From NCBI GenBank assembly GCA_963930055.1, contig CAWVKS010000009.1:186001-250000 (forward strand): a stretch of DNA of 64,000 nt, given 5' to 3'. The notes beneath the pieces were generated by a model. It ran no database searches. It was not told the DNA's origin and saw nothing but the letters and a program-made list of their open reading frames with translations. This document shows positions 15,418 to 23,951 of the stretch, piece after piece (position 1 is the stretch's first letter; each line of letters begins with the position of its first letter). The stretch is from Pullichristensenella sp963930055 (GTDB lineage: Bacteria > Bacillota > Clostridia > Christensenellales > Aristaeellaceae). The position numbers were made by a program, and so were the translations under genes.

Positions 15418-16949
15418 GGTCTACCTCCTGTTCCTGTCGCAAGTTCCATTACAGACGCAGGCTTCGCTTCTTCGCGGCTCAGCTCGCCCGCGAGCCTGCC
15501 CGCATGGATCACGCAGATCCTGTCGCTCATGCCCAGCAGTTCCTCCATATCGGAGTTGATCATGATGATGGCGATCCCCTGGCTGGTCATCTGGTTCATC
15601 AGCTTGTAGATCTCGTATTTGGTGCCCACGTCGATGCCGCGGGTCGGCTCGTCCATGATGAGCACCTTGGGCGATACGGCCATCCACTTGGCGAGAACCA
15701 CCTTTTGCTGGTTGCCGCCGCTCAGGTTCTTGGCCGGCACCTCCAGGTTGGGCGCCTTGATGCTCAGCGCCTCCTTCATGCGTTCGGCCAGCTCCCGCTC
15801 CTTGCGCAGGTTCAACACCTTGCTGTTGTACAGGTGGCTGAGGGCGACCAGGGAGGTGTTTTCGCGGATGCCGCGCACGAGCACCAGGCCGTATTTGCGG
15901 CGGTCCTCCGAGATCATGGCGATGCCGTTTTCAATCGCCTGGTTGACGTTGTGGATGGCGATCTCCTTGCCGTCGCGGTAGACCTTGCCCGAATCGTGCG
16001 GGTCCAGGGCGATGATGCTGCGGGCGATCTCCGTGCGCCCGGCGCCGACCAGGCCCGCGATGCCGAGGATCTCGCCGGCGCGCACCTCAAAGGTGATGTT
16101 CTCGAACACGCCCTTGCGCGTAAAGCCTTCCACGCGCAGCGCGACCTCGCCCAGTTTGGGCGTGCGCGGCGGATAGATCTCCTTCATCTCCCTGCCGACC
16201 ATCATCTCGATCATCGACGCCTTGGTGAAGCCCGAGACAGGGCGCGTCTCGATGTGCTGGCCGTCGCGGAACACGGAGATGTATTCGCCGATTTCAAAGA
16301 TCTCCTCCAGTTTGTGGGAGATGTAGATGATCGTGATCCCCTGGGAGCGCATCTTGCGGATGCTGTCAAAGAGGAAACCGATCTCCTTTTCCGTCAGGGA
16401 GGATGTGGGCTCGTCCATGAGAATGGCCTTGGCGTTGCAGGAGAGGCACTTGAGGATCTCGATCTGCTGCGCCTCGGCGATGGAAAGCTCCGACATCTTC
16501 TGATCCGGGTCGAAATCAAGCCCGTATTCCCGCATCAGGGCGCGGGTCTGCTCGCGCATTTCCCTGTCGTCCATGGTGATCGAGCCCCTGCGCTTGATCT
16601 CGCGCCCCAGGAAGAGGTTCTGCGCGATGGTCATCATGGGGATGATGTTCAGCTCCTGATGCACCATGGCGATGCCGCCCTCGCGCGCTTTGGCGCTGCC
16701 CGTGGGGTTCCACGGCTTCCCGTCAAAGACCATCTCCCCTTCGTCGGCCTTGTACATGCCATTGATGATCTTCATCAGCGTCGATTTGCCCGCGCCATTT
16801 TCGCCGACGATGCAATGGACGCAGCCCGACCGCACGCTGAAGGTGACGTTGTTCAGCGCCGTTACGCCGGGAAAGCGCTTCGTTATATTATGGAATTCCA
16901 GAATATTGCCAGAGCGCGCTTTTTCATTTTCCACGTTGACTGAAACCAC
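15414..16949 (-). CDS. Sugar ABC transporter ATP-binding protein (RbsA type, two domains)
   Basis: A full-length 511-residue tandem ATPase. The first domain has Walker A GENGAGKST, signature LSIAEAQ and Walker B AILMDEPTSSLT; the second has a degenerate P-loop GLVGAGRTE, the signature LSGGNQQK and VLIMDEPTRGIDVG. It energises import through the permease at 14437. It is the intact counterpart of the broken ATPase at 4622, so the locus once had two importers of the same class. The conserved N terminus NILEFHNITKRFPG follows a short variable lead. Confidence 0.96.
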   Translation of the reverse strand: MVSVNVENEKARSGNILEFHNITKRFPGVTALNNVTFSVRSGCVHCIVGENGAGKSTLMKIINGMYKADEGEMVFDGKPWNPTGSAKAREGGIAMVHQELNIIPMMTIAQNLFLGREIKRRGSITMDDREMREQTRALMREYGLDFDPDQKMSELSIAEAQQIEILKCLSCNAKAILMDEPTSSLTEKEIGFLFDSIRKMRSQGITIIYISHKLEEIFEIGEYISVFRDGQHIETRPVSGFTKASMIEMMVGREMKEIYPPRTPKLGEVALRVEGFTRKGVFENITFEVRAGEILGIAGLVGAGRTEIARSIIALDPHDSGKVYRDGKEIAIHNVNQAIENGIAMISEDRRKYGLVLVRGIRENTSLVALSHLYNSKVLNLRKERELAERMKEALSIKAPNLEVPAKNLSGGNQQKVVLAKWMAVSPKVLIMDEPTRGIDVGTKYEIYKLMNQMTSQGIAIIMINSDMEELLGMSDRICVIHAGRLAGELSREEAKPASVMELATGTGGRP

Positions 16950-16963
16950 CTTTCCAAGCCGCC

Positions 16964-17914
16964 CTACCTCGCCCCGGCGAGGAGCAACGCGCCGACCAGC
17001 ACGACATCCTCGCCCAATTCGCTCGGCACGACTTCATACTTCCCGTCACTACTGAAAAACGTAAATTCCTGTATATATGTCCGTACCCTGCCCAGCAGCG
17101 GCTCGCCGATCAGGGAGACGCCGCCGCCAATGGCCAGCCTTTGCGGGCTGAGGCAGGATACGATGTTGGACAGGCCGATGGCGAAGGCGCGCGTGACCGT
17201 ATCGAGGAAGCTGTTGGCAAAGGCGTCGCCCGCCTTCACCGCCTGCCCCAGCATCTTGCAGTCGATCGCCGCCTGGTCGCCGCCGCACAGCGCCCAAAGC
17301 GCGCTGTTTCGGGGAATGTCCATCGCATGCAGGCGCTCCTCGATGGCCGTGCCCGAACAGATGTCCTCCACTTTTTCGTTGCCAAAGGCCTTGCCGCCCC
17401 AGGGGCCGCCGATCCAGGTCTGGCCAAACTCCAGGGCGCCGTAGCCCTGGCCGTCATAGAGCGCGCCGTGGATGACTGCGCCGCCGCCCACTCCGCTGCC
17501 CATGTTCGTATAGAAGAAAATGTCCGTCCCCCGGCCGGCGCCGCGGCAGTATTCGCCCCAGCAGGCCGCGTTGGTATCATTGAACACATAGGTGGGCAAG
17601 CCCGTGCGCTCCTGCGCGAACCTGGCCAGCGGGAACTCCGTCCAACCGGGGATCAGCCGGGAACCGATGGCCAGGCCTCGTTCCGTCTCGACGGGGCCGC
17701 CAAAACCCCAACCGATCCGCAACAGCTTTCCGCCCAGCTCTTCGGCCTTGCGATACATCAGGGGCATGGCGGCCTCGATGGCGTCCAGTATACCCTTGCT
17801 CCCCTCGCTGCGGACGACATCCATGCGATGCCGGAACAGGATCGTGCCATCGGCCGTGCCCAGGGCAAGCTGCAATTTTGTCCCGCCCGTTTCTACCGCC
17901 AATAGAAAGTCCAA
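16964..17914 (-). CDS. ROK-family sugar kinase
   Basis: A 316-residue kinase of the ROK type, phosphorylating a hexose or amino sugar with ATP. The phosphate loop ETGGTK (8-13), catalytic Asp113 in VFNDTNAAC and the glycine-rich TNMGSGVGGGAV (136-147) are clear. The ROK sugar-binding ExGH motif reads GALEFGQ, with glutamine at the histidine position (165), and the following CxCGxxGC zinc motif is replaced by WIGGPWGGKAFGNE. No DNA-binding domain precedes it, so it is an enzyme rather than a repressor. It lies between the DeoC genes and the importer genes. Confidence 0.9.
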   Translation of the reverse strand: MDFLLAVETGGTKLQLALGTADGTILFRHRMDVVRSEGSKGILDAIEAAMPLMYRKAEELGGKLLRIGWGFGGPVETERGLAIGSRLIPGWTEFPLARFAQERTGLPTYVFNDTNAACWGEYCRGAGRGTDIFFYTNMGSGVGGGAVIHGALYDGQGYGALEFGQTWIGGPWGGKAFGNEKVEDICSGTAIEERLHAMDIPRNSALWALCGGDQAAIDCKMLGQAVKAGDAFANSFLDTVTRAFAIGLSNIVSCLSPQRLAIGGGVSLIGEPLLGRVRTYIQEFTFFSSDGKYEVVPSELGEDVVLVGALLLAGAR

Positions 17915-17936
17915 AGCTCTTCGCCTCTTCTGTGCG

Positions 17937-18665
17937 TTATTTGCCGAAGCGTTCCAGCGCCGCGCGCATGATCTCCTCCGTCCTCGCCGTGCCCACGCGG
18001 GTAACGCCGATATCCTCGTAGAGGTGGATCATCGTATCCAGCATGCCGACGTTGCCGGCGGCCTTGACCTGCACATCCGGGTCGCTGTACTTGCGCATGA
18101 GCGTAAGGTCATGCTCCGTCGCGCCTTCATAGGTCCACTTGCCGTCCGCGCCCTTGTTGAAGCAATAGCCCGTGGACGTCTTGACGAAATCGACCTTTAA
18201 CTTGCTGCAGATCTTGCACAGCTGGATCTTCAGCGCGTCGTTGCCGTGCAGCATGTCGTTTTCAAAAATCACCTTCAGCGCCGCGCCGGCTTCCTTGGTC
18301 AGGGCGACGATGGAGCCGATCTCGCGCTCGACATACTCCCAATCCTCGTCGACGACCTTGCCGATATTGACGACCATATCCACTTCCTGCGCGCCCATGG
18401 CCAATACGTCCTTGCACTCAAAGACCTTGGTTTCGATGGTGCTGTTGCCATGCGGGAAGGCGATCACCGCGCCCACGAGCACGTCCGTGCCCTCGAGGAG
18501 TTTGCGCGCCAGCGGGACATGGTAAGGCTTGATGCACACGGAAGCGACGTCCCACTTTTTGGCGATCTCGCACCCCTTTTCCAGTTCCGCATCGTTGAGA
18601 TAGGGAGCAAGCAGGGAATGGTCGATCATCTTGGCGATCATGTGGGAATTCGTGATCTTGTTCAT
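17937..18665 (-). CDS. DeoC-type deoxyribose-phosphate aldolase, paralog 1
   Basis: A 242-residue class I aldolase. The Schiff-base lysine is Lys162 in DFVKTSTGY; the proton-relay partners are Lys201 (VQVKAAGN) and Asp96 (EVDMVVN). Canonical DeoC cleaves 2-deoxyribose 5-phosphate to acetaldehyde and glyceraldehyde 3-phosphate, but in this sugar operon the substrate may differ. The start at 18665 has GGAGG 9 nt upstream; an in-frame ATG further up (18704) overlaps the neighbouring stop. It stands 38 nt from a second DeoC gene with which it shares an almost identical central block, indicating tandem duplication. Confidence 0.93.
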   Translation of the reverse strand: MNKITNSHMIAKMIDHSLLAPYLNDAELEKGCEIAKKWDVASVCIKPYHVPLARKLLEGTDVLVGAVIAFPHGNSTIETKVFECKDVLAMGAQEVDMVVNIGKVVDEDWEYVEREIGSIVALTKEAGAALKVIFENDMLHGNDALKIQLCKICSKLKVDFVKTSTGYCFNKGADGKWTYEGATEHDLTLMRKYSDPDVQVKAAGNVGMLDTMIHLYEDIGVTRVGTARTEEIMRAALERFGK

Positions 18666-18703
18666 TTTCCATAGCCTCCAGAAACCTGCGATATTTGGAT
18701 CCA

Positions 18704-19426
18704 TTACGCGCCGAAGCGGGCGATGGCGTCCTGCATGATGTGTTCGAGCTGGCCGGTGCCTATGCGCGTGACGCCCAGCGCGCGCATGCGCAGGATCGTG
18801 TCCAGCTTGCCGACATTGCCGGCGGCCTTGACCTGCACATCCGGGGCGCTGTATTTGCGCATGAGGATGATGTCGTGTTCCGTAGCGCCCTCATACGTCC
18901 ATTTGCCGTCCGCGCCCTTGTTGAAGCAATAGCCCGTGGACGTCTTGACGAAATCGACGCGCGCCCTGCTGCAGATGCGGCACAGTTCGATCTTGATATC
19001 GTCGTTGCCGTGCAGCATGTCGTTTTCAAAGATCACCTTGAGCAGCGCATGATGCTTTTTCGTCTCCGCCACGACGGCGCACAGTTCATCCTCTATATAC
19101 GCCCAGTCTCGGCTCATGGCCTTGCCGACGTTGAGCACCATGTCGATCTGCGTCGCGCCCATTTCCAGCTCCTGGCGCGTTTCAAACACTTTGGCGGCAA
19201 TGGTGGCGTTGCCGTGCGGGAAGCTCACCACGGAGCCGACTTCCACATCCGTGCCGTCCAGCACCTTGCGCGCCAGGGGGATATGGTAGGGCTTGATGGA
19301 GACCGTGGCGGCGTGCCACTTGAGCGCCACTTCGCATTCGCGCACCAGCTCCGCATCCGTAAGATAAGGCTGCAGCAGCGAATGGTCGATCATTTTGGCA
19401 ATATCGCGCGAAACAAGCGTTTCCAC
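18704..19426 (-). CDS. DeoC-type deoxyribose-phosphate aldolase, paralog 2
   Basis: A 240-residue homolog of the gene next door. Catalytic residues are kept: Lys161 in DFVKTSTGY, Lys200 in VQVKAAGN and Asp95 in QIDMVLN. I chose GTG 19426, placed 8 nt after GGAGG; the in-frame ATG at 19441 lies before that site and has none of its own. It is the first gene of the minus-strand sugar operon, driven by the promoter at 19486-19514. Outside the shared block the two copies differ substantially, which suggests division of labour or two subunits rather than redundancy (inference). Confidence 0.92.
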   Translation of the reverse strand: METLVSRDIAKMIDHSLLQPYLTDAELVRECEVALKWHAATVSIKPYHIPLARKVLDGTDVEVGSVVSFPHGNATIAAKVFETRQELEMGATQIDMVLNVGKAMSRDWAYIEDELCAVVAETKKHHALLKVIFENDMLHGNDDIKIELCRICSRARVDFVKTSTGYCFNKGADGKWTYEGATEHDIILMRKYSAPDVQVKAAGNVGKLDTILRMRALGVTRIGTGQLEHIMQDAIARFGA

Positions 19427-19485
19427 TGTGGCCACCTCCATAATTGGCTTTACACGCGCTCAACACAACGCCTTGCTATATGAGT

Positions 19486-19514
19486 ATTATAGTGCCACCA
19501 TCCGGGATTTTGAA
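19486..19514 (-). promoter_or_regulatory. Promoter of the nine-gene sugar operon
   Basis: Minus strand TTCAAA (19509-19514), a 17-nt spacer and TATAAT (19486-19491), about 60 nt before the GTG start of the DeoC gene. Confidence 0.7.
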
Positions 19515-19686
19515 TGATTTATGCACTTGAAAACATGATGTATATTACGATTGTTGCGCTTTGATGAATAACTTTTACCACTATAGCAACAAAAAACGGC
19601 AAACGGAAAATCCGTCCCCAAAATCCGCCGGATATGACGCATTTTCCGACGATAATGATGAAAATTACGAATGCGCGCCGCGTTTA

Positions 19687-19715
19687 TTGACTTGATAAAT
19701 TTGAAATGGTATAAC
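19687..19715 (+). promoter_or_regulatory. Promoter of the SIS/aldolase operon
   Basis: TTGACT (19687-19692), a 17-nt spacer and TATAAC (19710-19715), about 55 nt before ATG 19772. With the divergent promoter it defines a 330-bp AT-rich control region (19442-19771) that holds no gene. Confidence 0.65.
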
Positions 19716-19771
19716 GGTCATGCATCGTGGGTTTACGCCTGCCAAGCAGTCAAGATCGGGAGGAACAGACC

Positions 19772-20347
19772 ATGAACAGTATCCATGAGGAGTACATTCG
19801 CCAGCTCCAGCAGGCGCTTGCGGCCTGCGACGGCGAAAAGCTGGAGCGCCTGTACGCGCTGATCGACGCCGCGCGCAGCCAGGGGCGGCAGATCTTCGTC
19901 CTGGGCAACGGCGGCAGCGCGGCGACATCTTCCCATTGGGCCTGTGATTTTGGCAAGGGCGCCAGCGTCGCGGGCGCGCGCCGCGTGCGCATGTTCGCCC
20001 CCTGCGACAACGTCGCTACGCTCACCGCCTATGGCAATGACGTTTCTTACGACAGCGTCTTTGTCGAGCAGCTGAAAAACCTGTTGGAGCCGCACGATCT
20101 CGTGATCTCCATGTCGGTCTCCGGCTCTTCGCCCAACCTCATGCGCGCCCATGAATACGCGCAGGGGCTTGGCTGCACCTGCGTGTGCATCATCGGCGAT
20201 TACGGCGGGGCGTTGGCCAACGTCAGCGACCTGAGCATCTGCATCCCCAGCCGCAACTACGGCGTGGTCGAGGATATCCACCTGATCTTTGGCCACATGC
20301 TCTCCCAGCGGCTGAAACAGTCCCTGGAAAACGCCGGCAATCCCTGA
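19772..20347 (+). CDS. SIS-domain sugar phosphate isomerase (GmhA-like), first copy
   Basis: A 191-residue SIS protein. The phosphosugar-binding loops are LGNGGSAATSSHWA (44-57) and SVSGSSPNLM (115-124), the arrangement of phosphoheptose isomerase GmhA and related ketose/aldose isomerases. ATG 19772 follows GGGAGGA by 7 nt. It opens a four-gene operon divergent from the main sugar operon. A second SIS gene (21252) flanks the aldolase on the other side, an arrangement that suggests successive isomerase steps or a heteromer (inference). Confidence 0.88.
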   Translation: MNSIHEEYIRQLQQALAACDGEKLERLYALIDAARSQGRQIFVLGNGGSAATSSHWACDFGKGASVAGARRVRMFAPCDNVATLTAYGNDVSYDSVFVEQLKNLLEPHDLVISMSVSGSSPNLMRAHEYAQGLGCTCVCIIGDYGGALANVSDLSICIPSRNYGVVEDIHLIFGHMLSQRLKQSLENAGNP

Positions 20348-20398
20348 AAACGGCGGGCTTTCAAAAAACGCATACGAATCAGAAAAGAGGACTGAGCC

Positions 20399-21229
20399 AT
20401 GCAGGAAAACGTGCTTATCCAGGCGCGCGCCGGGCATTATGCCATCGGCGCCTTCAACGTCAATTCCCACGACGAAATCATCGCCCTGGCGCAAAAGGCG
20501 CAGGAGATGAACATACCCATCATCATGATGGCGAGCATGAGCTGCGCGCGCTTCATGGGCGTGAAGCACTTCGCGCGCTTCGTGCGCATGCTCAACGACG
20601 AATACACCGTGCCCATCTACTCGCACCTGGACCACTGCACCGACCCGGACTTGGTGATGCAGTGCGCCGAAGCGGGGTTCGATTCCGTGATGTTCGACGG
20701 TTCTCCCCTGAGCTTTGAGGAAAACGCCCGCATCAGCGCGGAGCTGGCCGGCAAGTGCCACCGCCTGGGCGTGTTCATCGAAGGCGAACTGGGCGTCATC
20801 GCCGGCGAGGAAGGCCCCGTCAAGAGCAAGTACAGCCAGTTCACCGACCCGGACGCGGCGCAGCGCTTCGTGGAGGTAACGGGCATCGACTCCCTGGCCG
20901 TCTCCATCGGCAACGCCCACGGCTTTTACAAGGGCGAGCCCAAGCTGCAATTCGAGCTGCTTTCGCAAATCGCCGGGCGCTGCGCGCTGCCCCTGGTGCT
21001 CCACGGCGGCACAGGCATCCCGGACGCGGATATCCGCCGCGCGATCTCCATGGGCATCGCCAAGGTCAACGTGGGCACGGAGCTGCGCAAGGCCTATGTG
21101 AACGCCCTGTACCAATACACGCGGGAAAACGAAAAGGGCGACGTGCGCCCATTCATCAAGGCCCTGCGCGCCGGCGTGGCCGGGGCGGCTTCCCGTTACC
21201 TTGAAAACTTCACCAATCCCTGCCTGTAA
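20399..21229 (+). CDS. Class II fructose-bisphosphate/tagatose-bisphosphate aldolase family protein
   Basis: A 276-residue zinc aldolase. HLDH (76-79) supplies the catalytic Asp78 and zinc ligand His79; further ligands are His174 in IGNAHGFYKG and His202 in LVLHGGTGIP, and the phosphate loop continues to KVNVGTELR. It cleaves a ketose (bis)phosphate to dihydroxyacetone phosphate and an aldehyde. Closest by pattern are KbaY/GatY/IolJ-like enzymes rather than glycolytic Fba (inference). GGAC-rich spacing with AGAGGA before the ATG supports the start. Confidence 0.92.
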   Translation: MQENVLIQARAGHYAIGAFNVNSHDEIIALAQKAQEMNIPIIMMASMSCARFMGVKHFARFVRMLNDEYTVPIYSHLDHCTDPDLVMQCAEAGFDSVMFDGSPLSFEENARISAELAGKCHRLGVFIEGELGVIAGEEGPVKSKYSQFTDPDAAQRFVEVTGIDSLAVSIGNAHGFYKGEPKLQFELLSQIAGRCALPLVLHGGTGIPDADIRRAISMGIAKVNVGTELRKAYVNALYQYTRENEKGDVRPFIKALRAGVAGAASRYLENFTNPCL

Positions 21230-21251
21230 ATCGGCGCAAAGGAGGATCATT

Positions 21252-21830
21252 ATGGAAAGTCTGGTTCGTGAAAGCCTTCAGGCCATGGCGTCTAGCCTGG
21301 CGGACATGAGCGCCCGGTTCGTCGAGCCGGCGGAAAAATGCGTCGAGGAAACTGCCGCGACGCTGAAAAACGGCGGGACGATCTTTTTCTGCGGCAACGG
21401 CGGCAGCGCCGCGACCGCCTCGCACATCGCCAACGACCTTTCCTGCCACATGCGCAACTGGCACCGGGAAGGCTACCGCTGCATCTGCCTGAACGACAGC
21501 ACGTCGGTCATCACTTCCCTGACCAACGATTACGGCTTTGAATGCGTGTTCTCCCGCCCGTTGGAGACACTGGGCAAGCCGGGCGATATCCTCTGGGCGT
21601 ACAGCACCAGCGGCAATTCCGGAAACGTCGTGCGCGCGGTGGAAGCGGCCCGCAAGATGGGCATAAAGACCGCGGTGTTTACCGGCAAGGGCGGCGGCAA
21701 ACTCAAGGACATATGCGACATTTGGATCGGCGTCAACAACGACGACGTCACCCGCGTGGAGGAGCTGCACCTGATCTACAGCCACGGCATTGCCCTGGGC
21801 GTGGAAGCGGCCGTCTCGCCGATGCAGTGA
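21252..21830 (+). CDS. SIS-domain sugar phosphate isomerase (GmhA-like), second copy
   Basis: A 192-residue SIS protein with FCGNGGSAATASHIANDL (47-64), matching GmhA more closely than the first copy, and YSTSGNSGNVV (117-127). GGAGG stands 6 nt before ATG 21252. The in-frame extension upstream overlaps the aldolase gene and is not needed. It is coded directly after the aldolase and followed 7 nt later by a P-loop kinase, a combination resembling a phosphosugar isomerisation/phosphorylation module. Confidence 0.88.
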   Translation: MESLVRESLQAMASSLADMSARFVEPAEKCVEETAATLKNGGTIFFCGNGGSAATASHIANDLSCHMRNWHREGYRCICLNDSTSVITSLTNDYGFECVFSRPLETLGKPGDILWAYSTSGNSGNVVRAVEAARKMGIKTAVFTGKGGGKLKDICDIWIGVNNDDVTRVEELHLIYSHGIALGVEAAVSPMQ

Positions 21831-21837
21831 GGGGCGT

Positions 21838-22446
21838 ATGTATCTTGTGCTGATCGCCGGGCTGCCGGCCACGGGGAAATCGGGGTTCGCCGAATACGCC
21901 GGCAAGGCGCTGGGCCTGCCGCTCATCTGCAAGGATTCCATCAAGGAGATACTCTTCGACCGCGTTGGCTTCAAAAGCCACGAGGAAAAGACGCGCCTGA
22001 ACTACGCCTCCTTTGACATCATGCTCTACGCGGCGCGGCAAATGCTGTTGCGCGGCGATTCCGTGGCGCTGGAGAACAACTTTGAGCACTATACGGAGGG
22101 GCCGCTGCGCGAGCTGATCGCGGCATCCGGCTGCACGCCCATCACCGTGCGCTTTGGCGGGGATGTAGCCGTCATCTACCAGCGCTATGTGGCGCGCAAC
22201 GCCGACCCCCGCCGTCACCGGGGCCACGTGCTCTCCGACCGATACCCGGAGACGGAGAACATCGGCCATATCCCCCCGCCCATCAGCTTCGAGCGCTTCC
22301 GCGACGATTTCCGGGCGCGCGGCATGAGCGATTTCGACGTAGGCGGGGACTGCATCGACGTCGATACGACGGATTTTTCCAAGGTCGATTACGACGCGAT
22401 CCTTGGGCAGGTCCGCGCCCTCATGGGAAAGGGCGACGGCCTGTGA
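21838..22446 (+). CDS. P-loop sugar/nucleoside kinase-like protein
   Basis: A 202-residue ATP-binding protein with Walker A GLPATGKS (8-15) at the very N terminus, followed by LICKDSIKEILFD, the pattern of small AAA_33-type kinases (gluconate-, shikimate- and phosphotransferase-like). Arginine-rich YVARNADPRRHRGH (about 121-134) could be the lid. No clear substrate motif was recognised. It ends the SIS/aldolase operon before a strong terminator, so it probably phosphorylates an intermediate of the same pathway (inference). Confidence 0.75.
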   Translation: MYLVLIAGLPATGKSGFAEYAGKALGLPLICKDSIKEILFDRVGFKSHEEKTRLNYASFDIMLYAARQMLLRGDSVALENNFEHYTEGPLRELIAASGCTPITVRFGGDVAVIYQRYVARNADPRRHRGHVLSDRYPETENIGHIPPPISFERFRDDFRARGMSDFDVGGDCIDVDTTDFSKVDYDAILGQVRALMGKGDGL

Positions 22447-22456
22447 GCCCACGAAA

Positions 22457-22505
22457 AAACGCCGGAGCTACTGCCTTTCGGGGCAGAGGCTCCGGCGTTT
22501 TTTGC
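22457..22505. terminator. Bidirectional terminator between convergent genes
   Basis: AACGCCGGAGC (22459-22469) pairs with GCTCCGGCGTT (22489-22499); an inner stem GCC/GGC adds to it. An A run precedes and a T run follows, so it works in both directions. Confidence 0.9.
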
Positions 22506-22529
22506 CATCGGGCCGCGGCGTGGGCGCAT

Positions 22530-22560
22530 GACAAAGCCGCAGGGCGCGCGACCCTGCGGC
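22530..22560 (-). terminator. Terminator after the foldase gene
   Basis: GCCGCAGGG (22536-22544) and CCCTGCGGC (22552-22560) form a 9-bp stem; on the minus strand it is followed by TTTGT. Confidence 0.7.
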
Positions 22561-22573
22561 AAAGCGTCCGGGG

Positions 22574-23851
22574 TTAAAAATTCTCCGGGTAAAACTCGAT
22601 GTTGGCTTCGGCGAGCCATTGCTCGACCGTCTCGTTGTAGTAGGCGGAGAGCATTTCCTCCTCAGCCAGCGCGCGCAGCGTAGCGTCGGCGAGGAAGTCC
22701 TCCCAGGAGATGGGGCCGGGGGTGACGTCGGCCTCGTAGCGGAGGATGTAGACGCCCTCGGCGCACTCGATGGGTTCGGAGGTGTCCCCGGGCTCGGCCA
22801 GCGCCATGGCGGCGGCCACGAAGTCCGGGTCAAGCTGTTGGCTGCCCACGCCGACGTAATAGCCCCCCTCGCGGCCGGCGCCGCCCTCGGCCAGGTAGGG
22901 GTCGGCGCCATAGGCGTCGATGAGGGCGTCAAAGTCCTCGCCCGCGGCGATGCGCGACTGCACTTCCTGCACGGCGGCGTCCAGGGAGGCGTAGAGGGCG
23001 TCCATCTCGGCCAGGGCGGCGCTGATGGCCGCCTCGTCGCCGCTGCCGATCTGGTCGGCCAGTTCCTGCATGCGCGCGGCGTTTTCGGCGCTGAAGGGGA
23101 TCAGCACGCGCTTGACGCGGCGGTAGCCCTGCGGGTTCCAGAACACGGCCGCGCCGCCGAGGCGGTCCGTCTCATAGCTCTGGGGGTCGGCGGTGTAGGC
23201 CATCTCCGCGCTGGCCACGGCCTGGTCGTAATAGTCGCGCAGCTGTTCCTCCGTGACCTGCGCATCGGCGGTGACGGCGGCGAACAGGCGGTCGCGCCAG
23301 CCCTGGGAGGTCATGCTTTCGATCAGGCTCTCCAGCGTGGTGCCTTCGCCGGCGAGGAATTCCAGCACGGCGGCGCGGTTCTCCGCATCGCTCCTGTTGG
23401 GGTCGGACTGGTAGGCCAGGTAGTAGTCCACCATCTCGTCCAGGCTGGCCTGGGCGCGGGCGCGTATCTCCGCCTCCTCCTCGGCGCTGGGGGCGTAGAC
23501 GCCCATTTCCTGCGCCTTGAGGGTGAGGATGGCGTCCTCGGTGAGGTTGCTGAGCACCTCGTTTTTGATCGTATCCTCGTGGTCGTCCGGGTCCATGCCC
23601 AGCTGTTCGTAATAATAGGCCATGTAATCGTATTCGGCCTTGGCCTCGCTGACGGTGATGACGCCGCCCTCAAAGCGCGCGGCGAGCAGGCGGGCGCTCT
23701 CCTCCTGCGACAAAAGCTGCCTCAGTTCGGCGTTTTCCGCCTCCAGCGCGGCGATGCGCTCCTCCAGCGCGGCGATCTCGCCTTCCTCGGCCAGCGCCGG
23801 CGACAAAAGCAGCGACAGCGACAGCGCCCCGGCGAGCAGTTTTTTCAGCAT
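22574..23851 (-). CDS. Secreted parvulin-type peptidyl-prolyl isomerase (PrsA/SurA-like foldase)
   Basis: A 425-residue exported protein. The signal peptide MLKKLLAGALSLSLLLSP ends at ALAEE. A predicted coiled coil follows (EIAALEERIAALEAENAEL), then a SurA_N/trigger-factor-like helical region and a PpiC domain near the C terminus (KRVLIPFS strand, FDALIDAYGADPYLAEGG, LDPDFVAAAMALAEPGDTSE, GVYILRYEADV). It should help extracytoplasmic proteins fold. The chosen start has GGGAGGGG 5 nt upstream. It is monocistronic with its own terminator. Confidence 0.87.
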   Translation of the reverse strand: MLKKLLAGALSLSLLLSPALAEEGEIAALEERIAALEAENAELRQLLSQEESARLLAARFEGGVITVSEAKAEYDYMAYYYEQLGMDPDDHEDTIKNEVLSNLTEDAILTLKAQEMGVYAPSAEEEAEIRARAQASLDEMVDYYLAYQSDPNRSDAENRAAVLEFLAGEGTTLESLIESMTSQGWRDRLFAAVTADAQVTEEQLRDYYDQAVASAEMAYTADPQSYETDRLGGAAVFWNPQGYRRVKRVLIPFSAENAARMQELADQIGSGDEAAISAALAEMDALYASLDAAVQEVQSRIAAGEDFDALIDAYGADPYLAEGGAGREGGYYVGVGSQQLDPDFVAAAMALAEPGDTSEPIECAEGVYILRYEADVTPGPISWEDFLADATLRALAEEEMLSAYYNETVEQWLAEANIEFYPENF

Positions 23852-23951
23852 GCGTTCCCCTCCCGTTGGCTGTTTTCCAGCATTATAGCACAACCGTGCC
23901 GCCGCGTGCGCCTTTGCCACCAAAACGTCCAGTTTTTATCGCAAAATGCGT

